Part shown: positions 3,401 through 6,326 of the stretch, one piece after another
Layout of the letters: each line of letters opens with the position of its first letter
Numbering within the stretch: the first letter of the stretch is position 1
DNA from: an uncultured Clostridia bacterium
Lineage (GTDB): Bacteria; Bacillota; Clostridia; Oscillospirales; Acutalibacteraceae
Direction of reading: 5' to 3'
Assembly: GCA_937902305.1 (NCBI GenBank)
Contig: CALDHV010000003.1
Coordinates: 1 to 6,326, forward strand
Length of the DNA stretch: 6,326 bases
Notes under the pieces: generated by a model
Told to the model about the DNA's origin: nothing
Seen by the model: only the letters and a program-made list of their open reading frames with translations
Database searches by the model: none
Made by a program: the position numbers and the translations under genes

Positions 3401-6326
3401 GTTTCCTTTGTGGTGACTGCCTCGGCGGATAATTCCGGCTTCCACATCATGCTGGACGATGTGAGCGACGCAAACCACACCGCAGGTCTGCATCTCATTA
3501 TCGACTATGTTGAGGTGTGCTACCTGGCAGATGACAGTATGCTCAATACCGTCACCTTCAAGGCGGGCGACGATACCCTGCTGACCCGTACCTATGTCCT
3601 GCGCGAGGCGCTCGGTACCAACCCGGTGCCGCTGACCAAAATCGGATATGATGCGACGGATACATCCGGCTGGCTGGATGAGGACGGCGAGCCTATGCCG
3701 TCTGTCTGCGCGGGCACCGCGACCTATCACATCCAGCGCACCTATACCCCGTCCAATACGCTGTATATGAAGCACGATTATACGACTTTGACGGCGTATG
3801 GCAAGGGCAATTACATTGCATCTACCGGTAACACCGGTGATGATAGTTACAACACCAGCGGCAACATTTCCTACCGCGCGACTGTCCATACCGGTGACGG
3901 CGGGTATATGCGGCTGTATCGTGCCGGCAAAGACGGTACCGCTAATTTCCGCAGTGCCGATTATCGCGTATTTGCCGATAGCGACGAAAACTATAACGAT
4001 CGACTGTCTACGGCGTTTGCAAAGACGGTTGCGGGTTTCGATTACTATATCCAAATCCGCTATAAGCCGATTTCCATCCCGGTGAATATGCGCCTGGGCG
4101 TTGGATTGGTCACGCAAAATGATCTTCGCGGAACTAATATATCTACGAAACAAAATCTTCCCTATACGGCAAACGCATATTTCGATATTCCCAAAGGCAC
4201 CTATAGTTCCGCTGACCCGTGGCGGACCGCCAGCTTGATGGTGCACGCCGGCTCTGCGCAAAACATTAACATCATATTTGATGAGGCGACCGAAACAGAC
4301 ACCGATACCACCTCCAAAGAGCTGTGGATCGACTGGGTCGAGGTGCATCTCGTCGTGCCGGAAAATAAGGTCGATGTCACCTATATGAATGGCGCTCAAC
4401 AAGTGGGCACGAATACGGGTCTCTTCAAGGGCATGGCGTTGCCGGTGTCGGTATCCGTGCCGACCGTGAGCAACAAGAAGGGCTGGACTTTCGCCGGCTG
4501 GTCTACGCAGGAGGGCGGCGAAATTGCCGATACCTCCATCGCGCCGGAGGAGGACACCACCTACTATGCACAGTGGACCGATAATGTGACCAAGGTGCTC
4601 GAAACCGGCTTTGAGGACGGCGAGAACGGCTTAAAGATCTATGACAAAAACGGTCAGGTCACTGATGATAAACAAAATCCAGTATCCTATGCTACGTCTG
4701 ATGCCGCCGGTGACAGAGGCGGAAAAGGCAGTAACAACCGCTATTGCGTCCCGGCCGCAGTTGACGGCGAAACCGGTAACATCGCGATGCAGATGAACTT
4801 GGAGCCTGTTTCCGATGAGACCCAAGTCGTCTCGGCTTTCCGCATCTTTGCTGATAGCGCGGATCACATCTACGATTCCGGTAGCGACAAGCTTACGCAA
4901 AATGGCGCGAAAGCAGTGAAAAATAGTTATTACCAGATCTCCTTCCGGGTCAAAGCCGTAAATCTGACCCAAAGCGTCCGCGTCGGTGCGGTGATCGCCA
5001 GCCAGAACTGGAGTAACAAAACAACGACATCCGGGCTCAACGGTCAATCGTTCGTCCACACCATCGGTGCGGCGACTGACGGCGGTTGGCAACAGGTCAC
5101 CGGCGTGCTCAAGGCTAATAACGCCGATGCGTTCAGCATCTTCGTGCTCCCCGGTAAGGACGGCACCACAGATGGCGACACCATCCTCGTCGATGACATC
5201 GAGATCTCCTATGTTAAGTCCGCGAGCGATGTGACCACCATTACGCTGAAGGACAGCGATGATACCGCCACGCGTCAGTTTGTCGCCAACCACTCGATGA
5301 TCCTGCCCGGTGCGTCGGTACGCATGGCGAATGATTTCCTTAACTGGTGCACCGATGAAACCTACAGCACGCAAGCGCCGACAGTCGTGCCGGAGGCGAA
5401 CACGACCTATTACGCCAACCTGTCGTTGAAGACCGGCGAATGGAGCCTTGTCCATTTCGCGGCGGATACGAGCGGCACCTGCACCAATCAGATGTACGTG
5501 AAAAACGGCGGTCAGATCCTGTTCCCGACCGTGACCTACAGCGATTTCGGCTGGAAATACGATGCAAACGAATGGTACACCGACGCCGCCTTCACAAATG
5601 CCGCGCCGACTACCGCACCCGGTGGCGAGGTGACCTATTACAACAAGCGAGTACCGATCTTGCAGGATTTCCAGACCCTTTCCGACGCTTCTGTCCTGGG
5701 CAACGGATCCGTTACTAAGTACGGTGTTGTCAATGACCCGGACGAACAGGCATCCGGCAATAAGACGCTGAAATGGAAGATGAACGAGGACTACCGTAAG
5801 TCCTATGCCCGCTGGGTCGTTGATTATAACGGCGGTTTGATCACGACGGAGAAAAATACCGGCTACAAGATCACGATGCGGGTCTATTCTACGGTCACGG
5901 ATACCTTCTATCCGCGCGTCGGCACGGTTGCGAAAGACAAAACGAATGCCGTGTGGGCAGGCAACATTGATTCCGTCGGTCTGATCGACGCGGATGACGC
6001 AAGCAAGCTGGTCGATCAGAACGGCACCCTCGAGGACATCGGCTTCTACTTGACGGCGGGCGAATGGACCACGATCACCTTTTCCTCCGCCGCTCCTACC
6101 GCCGATCGTTATCTGACCATCGGCGGCGGCTTCTCCGATAAGTACGACGGCGGAACTAATAACGCATTAAGCCCCGAAGAACTGGCATTTGAGAAGCTGC
6201 ATAACATTCGGCATAAAGATTTGGCTTATGTCTATGTTGATGACGTGCAGGTCGAAAAGATCGACAGCTACGCACCGGTGACGGGCGCGGCGGATTTCGA
6301 GATCTACAATATCGGCAAGTCGATGT
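323..6326 (+). CDS. Giant secreted multi-modular InlB B-repeat surface protein (3' truncated by window)
   Basis: The frame is open for 2001 codons with no stop, so the C-terminus lies outside the window. What is seen: an N-terminal signal peptide (1-34), then beta-sandwich modules at about 43-247, 313-514, 585-809, 878-1074, 1143-1349, 1420-1636 and 1777-1981. B-repeats lie at about 248-312, 515-584, 810-877, 1075-1142, 1350-1419, 1637-1702 and 1706-1776. Every sandwich module has an invariant Trp (199, 465, 759, 1024, 1300, 1589, 1915). Most end in a strand such as DDIEISYV or IDYVEVYVV, as in CBM4/9-like and galactose-binding-like carbohydrate-binding domains. The B-repeats resemble the Listeria-Bacteroides (InlB) repeat family, e.g. 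FAGW to TYYAQW in B5. No catalytic motif, dockerin, SLH domain or LPXTG is seen. Inferred role: a surface adhesin or glycan-binding rod. The family matches are from pattern recognition, so the exact ligand and fold remain open. Confidence 0.93.
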   Translation, partial: MKVRSFAKRALSIVASVAMLLSCTVFTGMFGVGAVDQDTAKRAFTYTFDQTFYNTYGTSYYGTTVNGNGIDTNSNNHGAVLTDAVKYEGTHSMKMSYVDGYTASDGNYSLFSVPNNSGTTYNGRSTSQTMYVHGNTFYQVCVTYKVEACSCPSDLWFATGLGNIKDAKAKTLMGDSTSPINEGERRFKLASVSATTDDWVTATAYVKTTQSNGAYFGMYPTNTSLASSKRTGTTIYIGKITLTPLNPHTITAYIDGTITTALSCEGQPLEEALASVKKDYYRAQWFADSELTTPAPATAPAADATYYGKWRPAPIAEHNFSSTAFYKNGNGQYPTTSWSSDTSCTTNAQSGQIFDTDMRFGTFEDGYVTLSNRAKGDSNAITAAFRFYSEYNPIGSETTLSVKSEVVSGKTYMAKVRYKATKTPVDMRLCMAFDSYSWATNSTFPTSGDISDVEIIRAGRVDTEWQTATFVLTAAAANGIHFVYDDVNNDKGTAVAELQIDKIEIFYLADLTDDHTTTIAFMDEDGTTPLGTRTFVAGEEMSSHPFDGVNKPSYDLTGWVDENGAPMPSLCPDTATTYYVAGYTPSENTLYMRHDFTEATIYNNLRGEYENKDHVMQSYNDATYPTGSADTTEASTSSGGKRTPTANRAIVVTDPGYMRMFRDGTDGNNFLSAAFGIAPQNAANFRYSAAGKNDNKAIGQEMDYYIRLHYRAIKTPVDMALYVTLGDNSWVFNMGSSVTTNQTQSEHLIIPKDHTDSDWQTAALMLHAPEGEVARFNLVFDDAVGERSSGAAEVWIDYVEVYVVVPENKVTVTYQNDDGTQTLATKTAYKGYPFPAPSIAPTKANYTFCNWVDTDGNPMTDKAPLADAVTYRPQWAPAVSLRHDFNSTAFTKNKGTNGVYASSNSSENRGFVVNDGAMEINLTADDSSSYPISGGFRVFSDDTNYTLQTGLNYNNNDSCRTKNGNKYLYRMRYKALYVPTDMMLWASIAGFNYQSTYNSDNFATRDDASWSKEYIPAGRVDTDWQYVSFVVTASADNSGFHIMLDDVSDANHTAGLHLIIDYVEVCYLADDSMLNTVTFKAGDDTLLTRTYVLREALGTNPVPLTKIGYDATDTSGWLDEDGEPMPSVCAGTATYHIQRTYTPSNTLYMKHDYTTLTAYGKGNYIASTGNTGDDSYNTSGNISYRATVHTGDGGYMRLYRAGKDGTANFRSADYRVFADSDENYNDRLSTAFAKTVAGFDYYIQIRYKPISIPVNMRLGVGLVTQNDLRGTNISTKQNLPYTANAYFDIPKGTYSSADPWRTASLMVHAGSAQNINIIFDEATETDTDTTSKELWIDWVEVHLVVPENKVDVTYMNGAQQVGTNTGLFKGMALPVSVSVPTVSNKKGWTFAGWSTQEGGEIADTSIAPEEDTTYYAQWTDNVTKVLETGFEDGENGLKIYDKNGQVTDDKQNPVSYATSDAAGDRGGKGSNNRYCVPAAVDGETGNIAMQMNLEPVSDETQVVSAFRIFADSADHIYDSGSDKLTQNGAKAVKNSYYQISFRVKAVNLTQSVRVGAVIASQNWSNKTTTSGLNGQSFVHTIGAATDGGWQQVTGVLKANNADAFSIFVLPGKDGTTDGDTILVDDIEISYVKSASDVTTITLKDSDDTATRQFVANHSMILPGASVRMANDFLNWCTDETYSTQAPTVVPEANTTYYANLSLKTGEWSLVHFAADTSGTCTNQMYVKNGGQILFPTVTYSDFGWKYDANEWYTDAAFTNAAPTTAPGGEVTYYNKRVPILQDFQTLSDASVLGNGSVTKYGVVNDPDEQASGNKTLKWKMNEDYRKSYARWVVDYNGGLITTEKNTGYKITMRVYSTVTDTFYPRVGTVAKDKTNAVWAGNIDSVGLIDADDASKLVDQNGTLEDIGFYLTAGEWTTITFSSAAPTADRYLTIGGGFSDKYDGGTNNALSPEELAFEKLHNIRHKDLAYVYVDDVQVEKIDSYAPVTGAADFEIYNIGKSM
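449..1063 (+). repeat. Beta-sandwich module M1, residues 43-247
   Basis: The first and most divergent sandwich module. It keeps the core Trp (W199 in DDWVTATAYV) and closes with TIYIGKITLTP, the usual last strand of CBM4/9-like domains. It alone carries a Cys cluster (C141, C149, C151) where the other modules have the Y-K-A-x3-P-V-D-M motif. Its codons are much more AT-rich at third positions than those of the later modules. Confidence 0.6.
1064..1258 (+). repeat. InlB-type B-repeat B1, residues 248-312
   Basis: Starts HTITAYIDG and ends with QWFADSELTTPAPA and TYYGKW, matching the strand-turn-strand plan of the Listeria-Bacteroides repeat, a small beta-grasp-like spacer. The GW of the canonical repeat is QW here. 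It belongs with B6 and B7 in the W-[FC]/Y-x-D plus T-x-A-P subtype. Confidence 0.7.
1259..1864 (+). repeat. Beta-sandwich module M2, residues 313-514
   Basis: Shows the shared core Y412-MAKVRYKATKTPVDMRL, the invariant Trp W465 in DTEWQTATFVL, and the closing strand LQIDKIEIFYL. Closest relative within the protein is M4. A CBM4/9-like or galactose-binding-like fold is inferred from these strand patterns, not proven. Confidence 0.65.
1865..2074 (+). repeat. InlB-type B-repeat B2, residues 515-584
   Basis: Reads TTIAFMDEDG at the start, GWVDENGAPMPSLC in the middle and TATTYYV near the end. The WVDENG-PM form marks a variant shared with B3 (WVDTDGNPM) and B4 (WLDEDGEPM), unlike the more canonical B5. 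It leads directly into YTPS and module M3. Confidence 0.75.
2075..2749 (+). repeat. Beta-sandwich module M3 with Ser/Thr linker, residues 585-809
   Basis: Opens with NTLYMRHDF, shares GYMR with M5, has the core motif at Y704 (YYIRLHYRAIKTPVDMAL), W759 in DSDWQTAALML, and closes with WIDYVEVYVVVPENK. It is longer than M5: from His594 to the GYMR glycine is 62 residues, against 43 in M5. The extra length matches a Ser/Thr/Gly-rich stretch at residues 628-645. Confidence 0.65.
2204..2257 (+). other. Ser/Thr-rich insertion in M3, residues 628-645
   Basis: The stretch reads SADTTEASTSSGGKRTPT and is rich in Ser, Thr and Gly, with basic residues KR. It has no equivalent in M5, the closest sister module, and accounts for nearly all of the 19-residue length difference. 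It uses codons rare elsewhere in the gene, including two consecutive TCA and an AGA. It could be a flexible surface loop, a glycosylation site or a protease-sensitive linker. Confidence 0.55.
2750..2953 (+). repeat. InlB-type B-repeat B3, residues 810-877
   Basis: Runs from VTVTYQNDDG through NWVDTDGNPM to VTYRPQW. The canonical GW is NW here. It follows the VVPENK exit of M3, the same junction as M5-B5, and leads into M4. Confidence 0.75.
2954..3544 (+). repeat. Beta-sandwich module M4, residues 878-1074
   Basis: Opens with LRHDFNSTAFTKN, like HNFSSTAFYKN in M2. Core motif at Y967 (YLYRMRYKALYVPTDMML), W1024 in DTDWQYVSFVV, closing strand LIIDYVEVCYLAD. Same predicted fold as the other modules. 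Confidence 0.65.
3545..3748 (+). repeat. InlB-type B-repeat B4, residues 1075-1142
   Basis: Starts NTVTFKAGDD, contains GWLDEDGEPMPSVC and ends near TYHIQRTYT. It is the counterpart of B2, with the same MPS-x-C segment and the same YTPS junction into the next module. Confidence 0.7.
3749..4369 (+). repeat. Beta-sandwich module M5, residues 1143-1349
   Basis: Opens with NTLYMKHDY, then GYMRLYRAGKDG, core motif at Y1241 (YYIQIRYKPISIPVNMRL), W1300 in DPWRTASLMV, and WIDWVEVHLVVPENK at the end. Counterpart of M3 without the Ser/Thr insertion. Confidence 0.65.
4370..4579 (+). repeat. InlB-type B-repeat B5, the most canonical copy, residues 1350-1419
   Basis: Has the hallmark order VDVTYMNG, then GWTFAGWSTQEGGEI, then a short Asp/Glu stretch and TYYAQW. 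This is the classic Listeria-Bacteroides repeat pattern and the best single support for assigning the other six copies to the family. Confidence 0.85.
4580..5230 (+). repeat. Beta-sandwich module M6, residues 1420-1636
   Basis: More divergent than M2-M5 and outside the duplicated block. It opens LETGFEDGENG, has a strand like the core motif (YYQISFRVKAVNL), W1589 in GGWQQVTGVL, and closes with ILVDDIEISYV, a clear CBM4/9-like ending. Confidence 0.65.
5231..5428 (+). repeat. InlB-type B-repeat B6, residues 1637-1702
   Basis: Runs from VTTITLKDSDD through NWCTDETYSTQAPTVVP to TTYYANL. GW is replaced by NW and the turn carries a Cys. It is followed after only about three residues by another B-repeat. 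Confidence 0.65.
5438..5650 (+). repeat. InlB-type B-repeat B7, residues 1706-1776
   Basis: Starts WSLVHFAADTSG and contains EWYTDAAFTNAAPTTAPGG, then VTYYNK. The YTDAAFT-x-AP turn is a familiar form of this repeat family. Placed directly after B6, it breaks the strict alternation seen upstream. Confidence 0.7.
5651..6265 (+). repeat. Beta-sandwich module M7, residues 1777-1981
   Basis: Opens VPILQDFQTLSD, has a strand YKITMRVYSTV, W1915 in GEWTTITFSS, a Gly-rich turn (TIGGGFSDKYDGG) and the closing strand YVYVDDVQVEKID. The tail from about residue 1982 (starting YAPVTGAADFEIYNIGK) begins a new segment that the window cuts; I cannot assign it. Confidence 0.6.

Larger units (their letters stand above)
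2954..4579 (+). repeat. Super-repeat copy 2 (M4-B4-M5-B5), residues 878-1419
   Basis: Second copy of the four-part block, 542 residues. Corresponding points are offset by 565 (His318 to His883), 557 (His594 to His1151) and 540 residues (VVPENK 804 to 1344). The offset shrinks along the block, so the copies have gained or lost residues in their variable loops since duplication, chiefly in M3. Confidence 0.75.

Noticed and set aside
3161..4402. 413-codon open frame on the minus strand
   Set aside because: It lies in exact codon register opposite the real gene, where minus-strand stops need the sense codons TTA, CTA or TCA. These are rare in this gene, and the frame ends exactly at a CTA (3161-3163). 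It has no recognisable protein and no ribosome binding site that I can see.
4631..5455. 274-codon open frame on the minus strand
   Set aside because: Same in-register antisense effect; its stop is the complement of the sense TTA at 4631-4633.

Overview
The window is almost entirely one very large gene. After a 322-base noncoding leader, a single reading frame opens at the ATG at 323 and stays open to the last base (323-6326, 2001 whole codons plus one base). The gene is therefore cut off at its 3' end. It encodes a secreted or surface-displayed, multi-modular, probably carbohydrate-binding or adhesive protein.

Layout: positions 1-107 hold three short perfect palindromes, two of them 19 bases long and built on the same plan. 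Positions 108-216 show nothing I can name. Positions 217-302 can fold into three consecutive hairpins, the last ending just before a full-strength Shine-Dalgarno (306-312). The protein then starts with a signal peptide (residues 1-34). It continues with seven predicted beta-sandwich modules of about 200 residues (M1-M7), each followed or separated by InlB-type B-repeats of about 65-70 residues (B1-B7). The order is M1-B1-M2-B2-M3-B3-M4-B4-M5-B5-M6-B6-B7-M7, then about 20 residues of unassigned sequence at the window edge. M2-B2-M3-B3 and M4-B4-M5-B5 look like two copies of one larger unit of about 540-565 residues.

Organism: the strong AAGGAGG ribosome binding site, the signal peptide and the abundant InlB-type repeats suggest a Gram-positive bacterium. 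The moderate G+C and the GC-rich palindromes upstream fit a gut Clostridia member (Oscillospiraceae-like or a neighbouring family). This is inference from style, not from a marker gene. No catalytic domain, dockerin, SLH domain or sorting signal lies inside the window; any cell-wall anchor would lie beyond 6326.

How it works together: the palindromes and the structured leader could set expression of this single gene, and no partner gene is visible. The repeats probably form a rod that holds several similar ligand-binding modules away from the cell surface. No known defence, mobile or RNA-guided system is seen. The points of interest are the architecture, the nested duplication and the unexplained leader.
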